From: Rossellomorea marisflavi
GTDB lineage: Bacteria; Bacillota; Bacilli; Bacillales; Bacillaceae_B
DNA: 64,000 nucleotides
NCBI RefSeq assembly: GCF_009806575.1
Contig: NZ_CP047095.1
Span: 1,926,001 to 1,990,000 of the forward strand
Direction: 5' to 3'
Both the position numbers and the translations under genes were made by a program. Positions 35,601 through 48,072 of this stretch are shown here, in pieces. Every line of letters begins with the position of its first letter. Positions within the stretch are counted from its first letter, which is position 1. Below the pieces are notes generated by a model. That model did no database searches. It worked only from the letters and a program-made list of their open reading frames with translations, and was not told where the DNA came from.

Positions 35601-36392
35601 ATGCTAAACAAGCTTAAGCAATGGAAGCGGCAGCAAGGTTCAGAAGACTATGATGAACGGTATAGGGAGTTGAAGAATCACCCGATCCCGGAACATATCG
35701 CCATCATCATGGATGGTAACGGGAGATGGGCCAAGAAACGGGCCATGCCCAGAGTTGCCGGCCATCATGAAGGAATGAAATGTGTAAGGAGGGTGACCAG
35801 GCTGGCGAATGAGCTCGGCGTGGGCACTTTGACTTTATATGCTTTCTCGACAGAAAACTGGAAGCGTCCGAAAATGGAAGTGGAATTCCTGATGAAACTT
35901 CCCGAAGAATTTCTTGGAACATTCCTTCCGGAGTTAATCGAGGAAAATGTACAGGTGAAGATGATGGGTGCGACTGACGCAATCCCTGAACACACGAAGC
36001 GGGCTGTACAGAAAGCAATTGAAGAGACTAAAGAGAATGACGGCCTTATCTTGAACTTCGCTTTGAATTATGGAAGCAGATCTGAAATCCTCGATGGGGT
36101 GAAGCATGTCTTAAATGATGTAAGAAGTGGAATACTGGATGAAGAACAACTGACAGAAGAGGTGTTTTCCACTTATTTAATGACAAAGAACCTCAAGGAT
36201 CCCGATCTGCTCATACGGACAAGCGGAGAAATACGTTTGAGTAATTTTATGCTTTGGCAGCTCGCTTATACTGAATTCTGGTTCACGGATGTATTGTGGC
36301 CAGACTTCGGCAAGGAAGAGCTTGTGGAAGCCATTGAGGCCTATCAGGGCCGCTCAAGGAGATTCGGCGGGTTACAAAGCGAGGAGTCCTAA
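35601..36392 (+). CDS. uppS: Isoprenyl transferase (undecaprenyl diphosphate synthase)
   Basis: UppS adds eight isopentenyl units in cis to farnesyl diphosphate, making the C55 carrier for peptidoglycan and teichoic acids. The 263-residue protein has the catalytic-aspartate motif IAIIMDGNGRWAKKRAMPR, YAFSTENWKRP, LNFALNYGSRSEI and RTSGEIRLSNFMLWQLAYTE, all family signatures. GGAGG precedes the ATG. The stop overlaps the cdsA ATG (TAATG). It is probably the first gene of uppS-cdsA-dxr-rseP. Confidence 0.97.
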   Translation: MLNKLKQWKRQQGSEDYDERYRELKNHPIPEHIAIIMDGNGRWAKKRAMPRVAGHHEGMKCVRRVTRLANELGVGTLTLYAFSTENWKRPKMEVEFLMKLPEEFLGTFLPELIEENVQVKMMGATDAIPEHTKRAVQKAIEETKENDGLILNFALNYGSRSEILDGVKHVLNDVRSGILDEEQLTEEVFSTYLMTKNLKDPDLLIRTSGEIRLSNFMLWQLAYTEFWFTDVLWPDFGKEELVEAIEAYQGRSRRFGGLQSEES

Positions 36393-37180
36393 TGAAACAG
36401 CGAATTATTACAGCGGTCGTCGCAGCGGCGATCTTCTTGCCGATCATCTTGGTTGGTAAGATACCATTCATCATCCTGATGTATGCCATTGCATCCATCA
36501 GTCTCTATGAAGCACTTAAAATGAGGGGCCACGGGATCATGACGATACCAGGTTTATTATCCCTTGCCCTCCTATGGATCTTTTTGATCCCGAATGAAAC
36601 CATCGATGTCATTGCGGACTTCGGATACTCCAAAATGGAGTTTGCGTTCATTGCCGTATTATTACTGCTTGTCTATACGGTGATCACGAAGAATCGCTTC
36701 ACCTATGACGACGTCGGTTTTCACTTATTAAGTCTATTATATGTAGGAATTGGATATTTCTATTTCATCGAGATCCGCATGCTGTCAAATGGCGCTCAGC
36801 TTATCTTCTATGCCCTGTTCATCATCTGGGCTACGGATTCCGGAGCCTACTTTATCGGAAGGGCCATGGGGAAGAAAAAGCTATGGCCGCATATTTCTCC
36901 GAATAAAACGGTGGAAGGATTCATCGGCGGGATCGTGTCGGCTGTCATCGTCGGGGTCATCATCACATTTTTCACCGACCTTGGCATCTCGATGCCGAAG
37001 CTGATCATCAGCACGGCGATACTCTCCATATTCGGTCAAATGGGAGATCTGGTGGAATCTGCCCTTAAAAGGCATTACGGCGTCAAGGATTCCGGTAATC
37101 TCCTTCCGGGACACGGGGGCATGCTCGATCGTTTCGACAGCCTGTTATTCGTCCTCCCACTGCTGCATTTTCTATTATAA
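36392..37180 (+). CDS. cdsA: Phosphatidate cytidylyltransferase
   Basis: CdsA makes CDP-diacylglycerol from CTP and phosphatidic acid, the branch point for all phospholipids. The 262-residue membrane protein has about seven hydrophobic segments and the C-terminal CDP-DAG synthase signature KDSGNLLPGHGGMLDRFDS (about residues 230-248), with GRAMGKKKLWPHISPNKTVE upstream. It overlaps the uppS stop. Length is near B. subtilis CdsA (269). Confidence 0.96.
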   Translation: MKQRIITAVVAAAIFLPIILVGKIPFIILMYAIASISLYEALKMRGHGIMTIPGLLSLALLWIFLIPNETIDVIADFGYSKMEFAFIAVLLLLVYTVITKNRFTYDDVGFHLLSLLYVGIGYFYFIEIRMLSNGAQLIFYALFIIWATDSGAYFIGRAMGKKKLWPHISPNKTVEGFIGGIVSAVIVGVIITFFTDLGISMPKLIISTAILSIFGQMGDLVESALKRHYGVKDSGNLLPGHGGMLDRFDSLLFVLPLLHFLL

Positions 37181-37218
37181 AGATAAAGAGAGCAACATAT
37201 CTGTAAGGAGTGGAGTCA

Positions 37219-38360
37219 TTGAAGAGTATTAGTTTAATGGGGGCCACCGGTTCCATCGGGATCCAGACACTCGATGTCATCCGGCAGCACCCTGAAGAGT
37301 TCCGTCTTTCGGCCGTATCAGCTGGCCGGAACATGGACAAGACAAGGGACATCATCCGTGAGTTCAAACCGTCGCTTGTCTCTGTCCAACTGAAAGAGGA
37401 TGCAGAGAAACTCCGTGCAGAATACGGCGATATCACCATCCTCCATGGAGAAGATGGGCTGATCGAGACGGCGTGCTTCCAGGATGCTGATGTCCTGGTC
37501 AATGCGGTACTCGGTAGCGTAGGCCTACATCCGACTTTGAAGGCCATTGAAGCCGGTAAGACGATTGCCATCGCCAATAAGGAAACCCTCGTAACAGCAG
37601 GGCACCTGGTCATGGAAGCGGCTGTGAAGAAGGGCGTACATCTTCTTCCTGTCGACAGCGAACACTCTGCGATCTTTCAGGCGCTTCAAGGGGAACATAC
37701 AAAAAATATCGAAAAACTGATCATTACCGCTTCCGGAGGGAGCTTCCGTGATAAATCAAGGGATGAGCTTGTCGGCGTGACGGTAGACGATGCGCTGAAT
37801 CATCCGAACTGGTCTATGGGGCGAAGATCACCATTGATTCGGCAACCATGATGAACAAAGGTCTTGAAGTCATCGAAGCCCACTGGTTGTTTGATTTGCC
37901 GTATGATCAGATCGACGTCGTGCTGCACCGTGAAAGCATCATTCATTCCATGGTTCAGTTCCACGATTCATCGGTCATGGCCCAACTGGGCACACCGGAT
38001 ATGAGGGTACCGATCCAATATGCCCTCACGTATCCAGACAGGATGCCTCACCCAAATGGGAAGAGATTGAACCTTGTGGAAATCGGGAAGCTTCACTTCG
38101 AAGAGATGGATACGGATCGGTTCAAATGCCTTGGATTTGCCTATGCAGCCGGCAGAGAAGGAGGCAGCATGCCGACTGTGCTGAATGCAGCAAACGAAGC
38201 AGCGGTCGCGCTCTTCCTAAAAGGGGCGATTTCATTCCTGCAAATCGATGACTTCGTCGAGCGGGCATTGAATGGCCACGTCACGATCCAAAGGCCGGAC
38301 CTCGGAACGATCCATGAGATCGACCGGAACACGAGGAAGCTGGTCGATTCCTGGGTGTAA
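37219..38360 (+). pseudogene. dxr: 1-deoxy-D-xylulose-5-phosphate reductoisomerase, broken by one apparent base deletion
   Basis: Dxr catalyses the committed step of the methylerythritol phosphate isoprenoid pathway. From TTG 37219 (AAGGAG eight bases upstream) the first frame gives the NADPH-binding half starting [14 protein letters not shown] with [10 protein letters not shown] and [12 protein letters not shown], up to [10 protein letters not shown]. The frame then breaks: 37818-37821 has four Gs where five would read [17 protein letters not shown]. The remaining frame is open to 38360, with [21 protein letters not shown] and the C-terminal domain. Restoring one G gives 380 residues, the normal length (383 in B. 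subtilis). The gene is essential in B. subtilis and sits among intact core genes, so a sequence error is much likelier than real loss. Confidence 0.9.
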
Positions 38361-38461
38361 AGGGTATGTTTTCCCGCGATGATACGTATGATGATAATGT
38401 ACAACCCTTCATTTACATTTAAATCTGTGTAGTTTAACAGGTTGCAAAGGTGGTTATTTAC

Positions 38462-39727
38462 ATGCAAACAGTCATAGCCTTTATCGTGATCTTCGGGGCA
38501 TTGGTTTTTTTCCATGAGTTGGGGCATCTGATTTTTGCCAAGCGTGCAGGGATTCTTTGCCGGGAGTTTGCCATCGGGTTTGGTCCAAAGGTGTTCTCAT
38601 TCAAAAAAAATGAAACCGTCTATACGATCCGCCTGCTTCCATTGGGGGGATTCGTCCGAATGGCTGGAGAAGATCCAGAAATGGTCGAACTGAAGGCAGG
38701 ACACCGGATCGGTCTTCTGTTTGATCAGGATGAAAAAGCTTCCAAGATCGTATTGAACAATAAGGACCGCTATCCGAACATCCGCGTCATTGAAGTGGAA
38801 ACGGCGGATCTTGAAAGAGAGCTGATCATCAAGGGGTATGAAGATGATGAAGAAGAATTAAGGACATTCCCGATTGCACGGAACGCTGTCATCGTCGAAG
38901 ACGGTACAGAGTCACTGATAGCACCATGGGATCGTCAATTCGGGTCGAAATCACTGCCGAAGAGGGCTATGGCCATCTTCGCAGGTCCACTGTTCAACTT
39001 CATTCTGGCTTTCTTCATTTTCATTCTGGTGGGGTTCCTGCAAGGGGTACCGACCAATGATCCCGTGCTTGGTGATCTGACGGATGATGGTGCAGCGAAA
39101 GGATCTGGCCTTCAAAAAGGCGATGTGGTCCTGAGCATCGACGACAGTGAAATCTCCACGTGGGAAGATATTGTCGGTGTGATCCAGAAGCACCCCGGCG
39201 ATGAACTCGTCTTCACCGTCGAAAGAGGAGGGGCGACACAGGATATCTCTGTTACGCCTGAGCCTCAAAAGGTAGAAGGGGAAGAAGAAATCGGTAAGAT
39301 CGGCGTGCACAACCCGATGGAAAAATCACCGTTGAAGGTCGTTTCTTCCAGTGCGGAGCAAACCTATGAAATGGGCAAGCTCATCTTCGTTCTCTTAGGC
39401 AAACTCGTGACGGGTGAATTCTCCATCGATGCCCTCAGCGGACCGGTCGGGATCTATCAATCCACCGATGTCGTCGCACAGTCAGGTATCTATGACCTGA
39501 TGAGATGGGCAGCCATACTCAGCATCAACCTTGGAATCATGAACCTCCTGCCGATTCCAGCCCTGGACGGAGGAAGACTCCTGTTCTTCGCAGTTGAAGC
39601 CCTGAGGGGGAAACCGGTGGACCGCAAGATGGAAGGAATGGTCCATTTTGTAGGGTTCGCGCTCCTCATGGTCCTGATGCTCGTCGTCACATGGAATGAT
39701 ATACAACGATTCTTTATACAGAATTAG
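38462..39727 (+). CDS. rseP: RIP metalloprotease RseP (RasP/YluC)
   Basis: RseP cuts membrane-embedded substrates such as anti-sigma factors (RsiW, FtsL in B. subtilis). The 421-residue protein has the zinc motif FFHELGHLIFAKRAG in the first membrane helix, a second helix NFILAFFIFILVGF, a PDZ domain (GLQKGDVVLSIDDSEI, about residues 215-290), and the third metal-ligand motif NLLPIPALDGGR. ATG at 38462 has AAAGGTGG eight bases upstream, better than the in-frame GTG-type start at 38450. Length matches RasP (422). Confidence 0.95.
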   Translation: MQTVIAFIVIFGALVFFHELGHLIFAKRAGILCREFAIGFGPKVFSFKKNETVYTIRLLPLGGFVRMAGEDPEMVELKAGHRIGLLFDQDEKASKIVLNNKDRYPNIRVIEVETADLERELIIKGYEDDEEELRTFPIARNAVIVEDGTESLIAPWDRQFGSKSLPKRAMAIFAGPLFNFILAFFIFILVGFLQGVPTNDPVLGDLTDDGAAKGSGLQKGDVVLSIDDSEISTWEDIVGVIQKHPGDELVFTVERGGATQDISVTPEPQKVEGEEEIGKIGVHNPMEKSPLKVVSSSAEQTYEMGKLIFVLLGKLVTGEFSIDALSGPVGIYQSTDVVAQSGIYDLMRWAAILSINLGIMNLLPIPALDGGRLLFFAVEALRGKPVDRKMEGMVHFVGFALLMVLMLVVTWNDIQRFFIQN

Positions 39728-39799
39728 TATGATTGGCAGTTTCATCCAATTGGGTGATGCTGCCTCTTGCATTGCTCGGAGAAAATCGAGTACATATGA

Positions 39800-41545
<1,746 letters not shown>

Positions 41546-41552
41546 AGGGATG

Positions 41553-41598
41553 AAGGGCTTGACTCCAGTGGTTGTACCTCTGCCGTCGGCCCTTTTCC
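41553..41598 (+). terminator. Probable terminator after proS
   Basis: AAGGGCTTGAC (41553-41563) pairs with GTCGGCCCTT (41585-41594) with one bulge, followed by TTCC. The U-tract is short, so efficiency is uncertain. Confidence 0.6.
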
Positions 41599-41638
41599 TC
41601 TGAGGATATAGAAACGCATTAAAGGGGGAGTGAGAGAA

Positions 41639-44600
41639 ATGGAAGAGAGATCCCTGAGCAAAAAAGAACGATTTCAAGTGCTACTATCCCAGCTTGGGAT
41701 GACAGGTGATGATGTGGTTCAGTACTTCAACAATGCTGAAATTGAAAAATTGTCCGTTTATAGAAAAGAGAAAAAATGGCATTTTCATTTCGCGATGGAT
41801 CAGATCATCCCATGCAAGGTGATGAACCAATTTTCAAATGCTCTGAGGTCTTCGTTCAAGCATATCGCCCAGGTGGGATTTTCGGTAAAGGTCCTCAACA
41901 CGGAAGCGACCGAACAGCACATCCTGGATTATTGGACAGAATGCATCAAAGAAGTACAGGGCATATCACCGCCTCTGCTGAAGATCCTCAATACGCAGAA
42001 GCCGAAGATACAGGGCAATAAAATCGTCGTGCAGGCTTCCAATGATACAGAGGCGACACAGCTGAAGAAAAAATATAGCGACATCATCTGTTCTGCATTC
42101 GAACAGTTCGGATTTCCCCGCCTCATGCTGGATGCCGAGGTAGGACAGGCTGAGGCTCAAAATAGTGATTACGAGAAATTCCTTGAAGAAAAGCTCAAGG
42201 AAGACCAAGAACGGGCCAAACAGGCACTCATCGAAATGGAGAAGGCTGAGAAAGAAGAGGCCGCAGGGATTCCAAGCGGACCCTTCATGCTCGGGTTGTC
42301 GATCAAGGACGACGCAGAGTTCAGGAAAATCGAAGACATCCTCGATGAGGAGAGGCGCATTGCCGTCGAAGGCTATGTATTCGACTGTGAAACGCGTGAG
42401 CTGAGAAGTGGCCGTACGCTCCTCACATTCAAGGTGACGGATTACTCTAGCTCGATCCTCGTGAAGATGTTCTCCCGTGACAAAGATGATGCAGCCATCA
42501 TGAATACGATGAAGAAGGGGATGTGGGTCCGCTGCAGGGGAAGCATCCAAAATGATACATTCGTCCGCGACCTCGTCATGATCGCCAATGATGTAAATGA
42601 AATCAAGCCGGTACTGAGACTCGATACGGCACCTGAAGACAAGAAGAGGGTGGAGCTCCACATGCATACCCCGATGAGTCAGATGGATGCTGTATCATCC
42701 GTCAGTTCCCTTGTGTCACAAGCAAAGAAATGGGGGCATAAAGCGGTTGCCATCACCGATCATGCCGTAGCACAATCTTTCCCGGAAGCGTTCAGTGCGA
42801 GCAAGAAGAATGATATCAAGGTCCTGTATGGCATCGAAGCGAATCTAGTCGATGACGGGGTGCCCATCGCCTATAATGACAGGGACCGTATGCTGGAAGA
42901 CAGCACCTATATTGTATTCGATGTGGAAACCACGGGTCTTTCCGCCGTATACGATACCATTATCGAACTCGCAGCCGTAAAGATCAGAGACGGGGAAGTG
43001 ATTGATAAGTTTGAGCGCTTTGCAAATCCCCATCACCCCCTTTCCACAACAACGATCGACCTGACGGGTATCACCGACGATATGGTGAGGGATGCACCTG
43101 AGATCAATGATGTGCTGAAGGAATTCCATACCTGGGTGGAGGATGATATCCTTGTTGCCCATAATGCATCATTCGATATGGGGTTCTTGAATGCAGGATA
43201 CAAGAAAGCGGGTCTTCCCAAAGCGGCCAATCCAGTGATCGATACGCTGGAGCTTGCACGGCTTCTTTACCCTCAATTCAAAAATCACCGCTTGAATACC
43301 CTTGCGAAGAAGTTCGATGTCGAACTCACCCAGCATCACAGGGCGATCTATGATGCGGAAGCCACTGGGTACCTCCTTCTCAAAATGCTGAAGGATGCAT
43401 CTGAGAAGGGAATCATGAATCACAACCAATTCAATGATTACATGGGGAAAGGGGACGCCTATAAACGTTCAAGGCCATACCACTGTACCCTGATTGCCCA
43501 AACGGAAGAAGGGCTTAAGAACCTGTTCAAGCTTGTATCGATCTCCCATATGCATTATTTCTTCCGGGTACCGCGCATCCCGCGGTCACAGCTCCAGAAA
43601 CACCGTGCCGGCATCCTGGTCGGATCGGGCTGCGATAAAGGGGAAGTGTTCGAAGGAATGATGCAAAAAGGAATCGAAGAAGTGCTTGAAACAGCTGAAT
43701 TCTACGATTACCTCGAGGTTCACCCGAAAGAAGTCTATCAGCACCTGATCGAACTGGATCTCGTGCAGAGCACGAAAAACCTGGAGGATATCATCAAGAA
43801 TATCGTCGATCTCGGAGAACGGATCAATAAGCCCGTTGTGGCGACAGGTAACGTGCATTATCTGAATGAAACCGACAAGATTTATCGAAAAATCCTTGTG
43901 AGCTCCCAAGGAGGGGCGAATCCCCTCAATCGCCATGAGCTCCCCGATGTGCATTTCCGCACCACGAATGAAATGCTGGATGCCTTCTCCTTCCTAGGAA
44001 AAGAGAAGGCCGAGGAGATCGTGGTCGAGAACTCCAACAAGATCGCCGACATGATCGACTCGATCAAACCGATCAAAGATGACCTTTTCACCCCTAAGAT
44101 CGAAGGGGCAGATGAGGAGATGCGTCGCATGAGCTATGAGATGGCCAAGAGCATTTATGGGGAAGACCTTCCTGAAATCGTCGAAGCTCGCCTTGAAAAA
44201 GAGTTGAAAAGCATCATCGGCCATGGGTTCGCCGTCATCTATCTCATTTCTGCCAAACTCGTTAAGAAGTCACTGGAGGATGGATATCTTGTTGGATCCC
44301 GTGGATCCGTCGGCTCATCATTCGTCGCCACGATGACAGAGATCACAGAAGTGAATCCACTGCCGCCGCATTATGTGTGTCCGTCCTGCAAAAAATCGGA
44401 GTTCTTCGATGACGGGTCCGTTGGTTCGGGCTTCGATCTGCCGAATAAGGATTGTTCGGATTGTGCGATGCCATTCAAAAAAGATGGCCACGATATCCCA
44501 TTCGAGACATTCCTCGGATTCAAGGGGGACAAGGTTCCCGATATCGATTTGAACTTCTCGGGAGAATACCAGCCTAAAGCCCATGATTACACGAAGGTGC

Positions 44601-45958
44601 TTTTCGGAGAAGACAACGTATATCGTGCGGGGACGATTGGTACAGTAGCCGAGAAAACAGCCTATGGATATGTCAAAGGGTATGCCGGTGACAACAATCT
44701 GCAGATCCGCGGGGCAGAGGTCGATCGCCTCGTCAGCGGGTGTACAGGCGTGAAGCGGACTACCGGGCAGCATCCTGGGGGGATCATCGTTGTCCCGGAT
44801 TATATGGACATCTATGATTTCTCGCCGATTCAGTTCCCGGCGGATGCGAGTGATTCGGAGTGGCGTACCACTCACTTCGATTTCCATTCCATCCATGATA
44901 ATCTCCTTAAGCTCGATATCCTAGGGCACGATGATCCAACGGTGATCAGGATGCTTCAGGACCTATCGGGCATTGATCCCAAGACGATCCCGACGGATGA
45001 TCCTGAAGTAATGAAGATATTCAGCGGCACGGAGTCCCTCGGGGTGACCGAGGAGCAGATCATGTGTAAAACGGGTACTTTGGGGATTCCCGAGTTCGGT
45101 ACAAGATTTGTCCGGCAGATGCTTGAAGATACGAAGCCGACAACATTCTCTGAACTTGTCCAGATCTCCGGTCTTTCCCACGGGACCGATGTATGGCTGG
45201 GGAATGCACAGGAATTGATCCATAATAAAATATGCAATCTGAGTGAGGTTATCGGTTGCCGGGATGATATCATGGTCTACCTCATCTATCAGGGTCTCGA
45301 TCCTTCATTGGCATTCAAGATCATGGAGTTCGTCCGTAAAGGAAAAGGGCTCCAGGATGAATGGGTGGATGAAATGAAGAATAACGGTGTCCCTGACTGG
45401 TATATCGACTCCTGCCTGAAGATCAAGTACATGTTCCCGAAAGCCCATGCTGCCGCATACGTTCTGATGGCAGTAAGGATTGCGTACTTCAAAGTCCACC
45501 ATGCCCTTCTGTACTATGCCGCCTACTTCACCGTTCGTGCAGAGGACTTCGACATCGAAGCCATGGTGAGGGGCTCGCAGGCAGTACGGGCTAAGATCGA
45601 AGAGATCAATGCCAAAGGACTGGATGCCTCACCGAAAGAGAAGAACACCCTCACCGTCCTTGAACTCGCCCTTGAGATGTGTGAAAGGGGCTACCAATTC
45701 CAGAAGGTGGATCTATACCGCTCGGAGGCAGCCGAATTCGTCATCGACGGCGACACCCTCATCCCGCCATTCAATGCGATACCGGGGCTGGGGACAAATG
45801 CCGCCCTCAATATCGTGAAGGCGAGGGAAAATGGAGAATTCCTCTCCAAAGAGGATCTGCAGCAAAGGGGCCGGGTATCCAAGACCATCATCGAATATCT
45901 GGATAATCACGGATGCCTGGAGTCCTTGCCTGAGAAAAACCAGCTGTCCTTGTTCTGA
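41639..45958 (+). CDS. polC: DNA polymerase III alpha subunit, PolC type
   Basis: PolC is the replicative polymerase of low-GC Gram-positives, with built-in proofreading. The 1439-residue protein has the N-terminal domain, an OB fold (about 235-320), a PHP domain start ([14 protein letters not shown]), the DnaQ-like exonuclease ([20 protein letters not shown], about 425-590, ending [14 protein letters not shown]), the zinc module YVCPSCKK...CSDCAMPF, and the palm with [15 protein letters not shown] at 41639 has AAAGGGGGAG eight bases upstream. Length matches B. subtilis PolC (1437). Intact throughout. Confidence 0.97.
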   Translation: MEERSLSKKERFQVLLSQLGMTGDDVVQYFNNAEIEKLSVYRKEKKWHFHFAMDQIIPCKVMNQFSNALRSSFKHIAQVGFSVKVLNTEATEQHILDYWTECIKEVQGISPPLLKILNTQKPKIQGNKIVVQASNDTEATQLKKKYSDIICSAFEQFGFPRLMLDAEVGQAEAQNSDYEKFLEEKLKEDQERAKQALIEMEKAEKEEAAGIPSGPFMLGLSIKDDAEFRKIEDILDEERRIAVEGYVFDCETRELRSGRTLLTFKVTDYSSSILVKMFSRDKDDAAIMNTMKKGMWVRCRGSIQNDTFVRDLVMIANDVNEIKPVLRLDTAPEDKKRVELHMHTPMSQMDAVSSVSSLVSQAKKWGHKAVAITDHAVAQSFPEAFSASKKNDIKVLYGIEANLVDDGVPIAYNDRDRMLEDSTYIVFDVETTGLSAVYDTIIELAAVKIRDGEVIDKFERFANPHHPLSTTTIDLTGITDDMVRDAPEINDVLKEFHTWVEDDILVAHNASFDMGFLNAGYKKAGLPKAANPVIDTLELARLLYPQFKNHRLNTLAKKFDVELTQHHRAIYDAEATGYLLLKMLKDASEKGIMNHNQFNDYMGKGDAYKRSRPYHCTLIAQTEEGLKNLFKLVSISHMHYFFRVPRIPRSQLQKHRAGILVGSGCDKGEVFEGMMQKGIEEVLETAEFYDYLEVHPKEVYQHLIELDLVQSTKNLEDIIKNIVDLGERINKPVVATGNVHYLNETDKIYRKILVSSQGGANPLNRHELPDVHFRTTNEMLDAFSFLGKEKAEEIVVENSNKIADMIDSIKPIKDDLFTPKIEGADEEMRRMSYEMAKSIYGEDLPEIVEARLEKELKSIIGHGFAVIYLISAKLVKKSLEDGYLVGSRGSVGSSFVATMTEITEVNPLPPHYVCPSCKKSEFFDDGSVGSGFDLPNKDCSDCAMPFKKDGHDIPFETFLGFKGDKVPDIDLNFSGEYQPKAHDYTKVLFGEDNVYRAGTIGTVAEKTAYGYVKGYAGDNNLQIRGAEVDRLVSGCTGVKRTTGQHPGGIIVVPDYMDIYDFSPIQFPADASDSEWRTTHFDFHSIHDNLLKLDILGHDDPTVIRMLQDLSGIDPKTIPTDDPEVMKIFSGTESLGVTEEQIMCKTGTLGIPEFGTRFVRQMLEDTKPTTFSELVQISGLSHGTDVWLGNAQELIHNKICNLSEVIGCRDDIMVYLIYQGLDPSLAFKIMEFVRKGKGLQDEWVDEMKNNGVPDWYIDSCLKIKYMFPKAHAAAYVLMAVRIAYFKVHHALLYYAAYFTVRAEDFDIEAMVRGSQAVRAKIEEINAKGLDASPKEKNTLTVLELALEMCERGYQFQKVDLYRSEAAEFVIDGDTLIPPFNAIPGLGTNAALNIVKARENGEFLSKEDLQQRGRVSKTIIEYLDNHGCLESLPEKNQLSLF

Positions 45959-45980
45959 CCAGGATGAAACGGAATTTTAT

Positions 45981-46009
45981 TTGCATAAAAATATCGGTTA
46001 TGGTATATT
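45981..46009 (+). promoter_or_regulatory. Sigma-A promoter of the rimP-nusA-infB operon
   Basis: TTGCAT (45981-45986), a 17-base spacer and TATATT (46004-46009) with extended TGG before the -10. The predicted leader to rimP is about 125 bases. Confidence 0.75.
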
Positions 46010-46043
46010 TTTATTGGAAATACTAAGGATAGCTCTAACGTCG

Positions 46044-46080
46044 AAGAGTGGGGTCGCACCCCACTCTTTCGTTATTACTT
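46044..46080 (+). terminator. Leader hairpin with broken U-tract, candidate NusA-responsive attenuator
   Basis: AAGAGTGGGGT (46044-46054) pairs perfectly with ACCCCACTCTT (46058-46068) around CGC, followed by TCGTTATTACTT, a T-rich but interrupted tract. It lies downstream of the operon promoter, within the leader. In B. subtilis nusA has been reported to be autoregulated by a NusA-dependent terminator upstream of its operon; this element has that position and shape. Confidence 0.6.
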
Positions 46081-46143
46081 GGAGATTTTTTCTATCTTTT
46101 ATAGTCTTGGTGCAAGATTTTTCATATAGACCAGGAGGTAAGT

Positions 46144-46614
46144 ATGAGTAAAATTACAACACTTGTAGAAGAACTTGTCACACCCATATTGGATGATCTT
46201 TCTCTGGAACTGATCGATATGGAATACGTGAAAGAGGGATCAAACTGGTTCCTCCGCATTTTTATCGATAAGGACAGCGGTGTTGATATCGAGGAATGCG
46301 GAATCGTCAGCGAACGCCTCAGCGAGAAGCTGGATGAGCTCGATCCGATCCAGCACAATTATTTCCTGGAGGTCTCCTCACCGGGAGCAGAGCGCCCTCT
46401 CAAAAAAGAGAAGGACTTTGAAAAGTCCATCGGAAAGAATGTATACGTGAAACTATATGAACCGATGGATGGAGAAAAAGCATTCGAAGGTTTGCTGTTA
46501 TCATATACGCCCGAGAAGCTAGAACTTGAACTGACGATCAAAACGCGTAAGAAGAAGGTTGAAATACCGATGGATAAAGTGGCGGCTGCAAGGCTTGCCG
46601 TAACCTTTTCCTAA
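46144..46614 (+). CDS. rimP: Ribosome maturation factor RimP
   Basis: RimP assists 30S subunit assembly. The 156-residue protein has the two-domain family pattern: [58 protein letters not shown] and a C-terminal Sm-like domain ending [17 protein letters not shown] precedes the ATG. In B. subtilis it is YlxS, the first gene of the nusA operon, as here. Length matches (156). Confidence 0.95.
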   Translation: MSKITTLVEELVTPILDDLSLELIDMEYVKEGSNWFLRIFIDKDSGVDIEECGIVSERLSEKLDELDPIQHNYFLEVSSPGAERPLKKEKDFEKSIGKNVYVKLYEPMDGEKAFEGLLLSYTPEKLELELTIKTRKKKVEIPMDKVAAARLAVTFS

Positions 46615-46650
46615 CTGAACAACCGCAAAATAAAGGGGGATAAAACCGTC

Positions 46651-47781
46651 ATGAGCACGCAGCTATTAGATGCTCTAACTGTATTAGAGAAAGAAAAAGG
46701 CATTGCGAGAGATGTGATCATCGAAGCGATCGAAGCCGCTCTTGTATCGGCCTACAAACGGAACTTCAATCAGGCACAGAACGTAAGGGTGGACTTGAAC
46801 CTGGACACAGGTACCATGAGGGTCTTCGCCCGCAAGGAAGTTGTGGATGAAGTATTCGATTCCCGTCTTGAGATCTCCGTGCCGGATGCAACAGACATCA
46901 ATCCAAGCTATGAAGTAGGGGATGTGGTGGAGCTTGAGGTCACTCCGAAGGATTTCGGACGGATCGCAGCCCAGACGGCCAAACAGGTTGTCACACAGCG
47001 CGTACGCGAGGCAGAGCGCGGCATCATTTACTCTGAGTTCGTAGATCGTGAAGAAGATATCATGACAGGCATCGTCCAGCGTCAGGATAACCGCTTCATC
47101 TATGTGGCTCTTGGTAAAATCGAAGCGTTGCTTCCAGTAAGCGAACAGATGCCGAATGAGACTTACAAGCCTCATGACCGCATCAAAGTCTTTATCACCA
47201 AGGTCGAGAAGACGACAAAGGGTCCACAGATCTTTGTTTCCCGCACTCACCCTGGTCTCTTGAAACGCCTCTTCGAAATCGAAGTTCCTGAAATCTTCGA
47301 CGGTACGGTCGAAATCAAATCCGTTGCACGCGAAGCCGGTGATCGTTCCAAGATCTCCGTTCACGCCGAAAATGGGGAAATCGATCCGGTCGGTGCCTGT
47401 GTCGGAACAAAGGGTGCAAGGGTTCAGGCCATCGTCAACGAACTCAAAGGGGAGAAGATCGATATCGTGCAATGGTCCGAAGATCCTGTCACGTTCGTTG
47501 CGAACGCATTGAGTCCTTCCAAGGTACTTGATGTACAGGTGAATGAGGAAGAGAAGTCCACACGCGTCATCGTGCCGGATTATCAGCTTTCCCTCGCCAT
47601 CGGGAAGCGCGGTCAAAATGCACGTCTTGCCGCCAAGCTCACAAACTGGAAAATCGATATCAAAAGTGAAACAGATGCCAGGGAACTTGGTCTCTATCCC
47701 CGCGAGGAGTCCTTCCTCCCAGAGGAAGAAGAGTACGACGCGGATGAGCCTTTGAATATTGATTTTAACGATCAAGATTAA
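46651..47781 (+). CDS. nusA: Transcription termination/antitermination factor NusA
   Basis: NusA binds RNA polymerase and the nascent RNA, stimulating pausing and intrinsic termination. The 376-residue protein has the N-terminal polymerase-binding domain (from LLDALTVLEKEKGIARDVII), an S1 domain (about 135-200, EDIMTGIVQRQDNRFIYVAL), and KH1 and KH2 (GACVGTKGARVQAIVNEL, SLAIGKRGQNARLAAKLT). It ends in an acidic tail and lacks the C-terminal repeats of E. coli NusA, as normal for Bacilli (371 in B. subtilis). It may control its own leader (see the hairpin at 46044). Confidence 0.97.
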   Translation: MSTQLLDALTVLEKEKGIARDVIIEAIEAALVSAYKRNFNQAQNVRVDLNLDTGTMRVFARKEVVDEVFDSRLEISVPDATDINPSYEVGDVVELEVTPKDFGRIAAQTAKQVVTQRVREAERGIIYSEFVDREEDIMTGIVQRQDNRFIYVALGKIEALLPVSEQMPNETYKPHDRIKVFITKVEKTTKGPQIFVSRTHPGLLKRLFEIEVPEIFDGTVEIKSVAREAGDRSKISVHAENGEIDPVGACVGTKGARVQAIVNELKGEKIDIVQWSEDPVTFVANALSPSKVLDVQVNEEEKSTRVIVPDYQLSLAIGKRGQNARLAAKLTNWKIDIKSETDARELGLYPREESFLPEEEEYDADEPLNIDFNDQD

Positions 47782-47792
47782 GAGGTGGACAC

Positions 47793-48062
47793 ATGAGTAC
47801 CAATAAGAAGATCCCGCTCCGCAAATGCGTAGCGACCGGTGAAATGAAACCGAAGAAGGACATGATCCGTATCGTCCGATCCAAAGAGGGGGAGGTATCC
47901 GTCGACCCGACTGGTAAGAAGTCCGGGCGCGGCGCCTATCTTTCAAAAGATCGGGAGATCATTTTGCAAGCGAAGAAGAAGAATACTTTAGCCAATCAAC
48001 TTCAAGCGAAGATAGATGATTCATTGTATGATGAATTAATACGTCTTGTAGAAAAGGAGTAA
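47793..48062 (+). CDS. rnpM: RNase P modulator RnpM (YlxR)
   Basis: This 89-residue basic protein is of the YlxR family, recently named RnpM because the B. subtilis protein binds RNase P RNA and modulates its activity. It has the family block IPLRKCVATGEMKPKKDMIR, IVRSKEGEVSVDPTGKKSGR and GAYLSKDREII. AAGAGGTGG precedes the ATG. It sits between nusA and the L7Ae-like gene, the invariant place in Bacilli. Confidence 0.9.
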   Translation: MSTNKKIPLRKCVATGEMKPKKDMIRIVRSKEGEVSVDPTGKKSGRGAYLSKDREIILQAKKKNTLANQLQAKIDDSLYDELIRLVEKE

Positions 48063-48072
48063 CATTTAGCGT

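Noticed and set aside
39734..39764. Hairpin GGCAG...CTGCC before proS as a possible T-box or terminator.
   Set aside because: No T-box sequence, no specifier loop and no T-run; the upstream gap is too short for a T-box riboswitch.
46684..47946. A 420-codon open frame on the minus strand opposite nusA and rnpM.
   Set aside because: It is an antisense mirror of a strongly conserved gene. The product is Cys/His/Phe-rich with no recognisable domain, and there is no ribosome binding site or promoter. Long antisense frames arise from the codon bias of the real gene.
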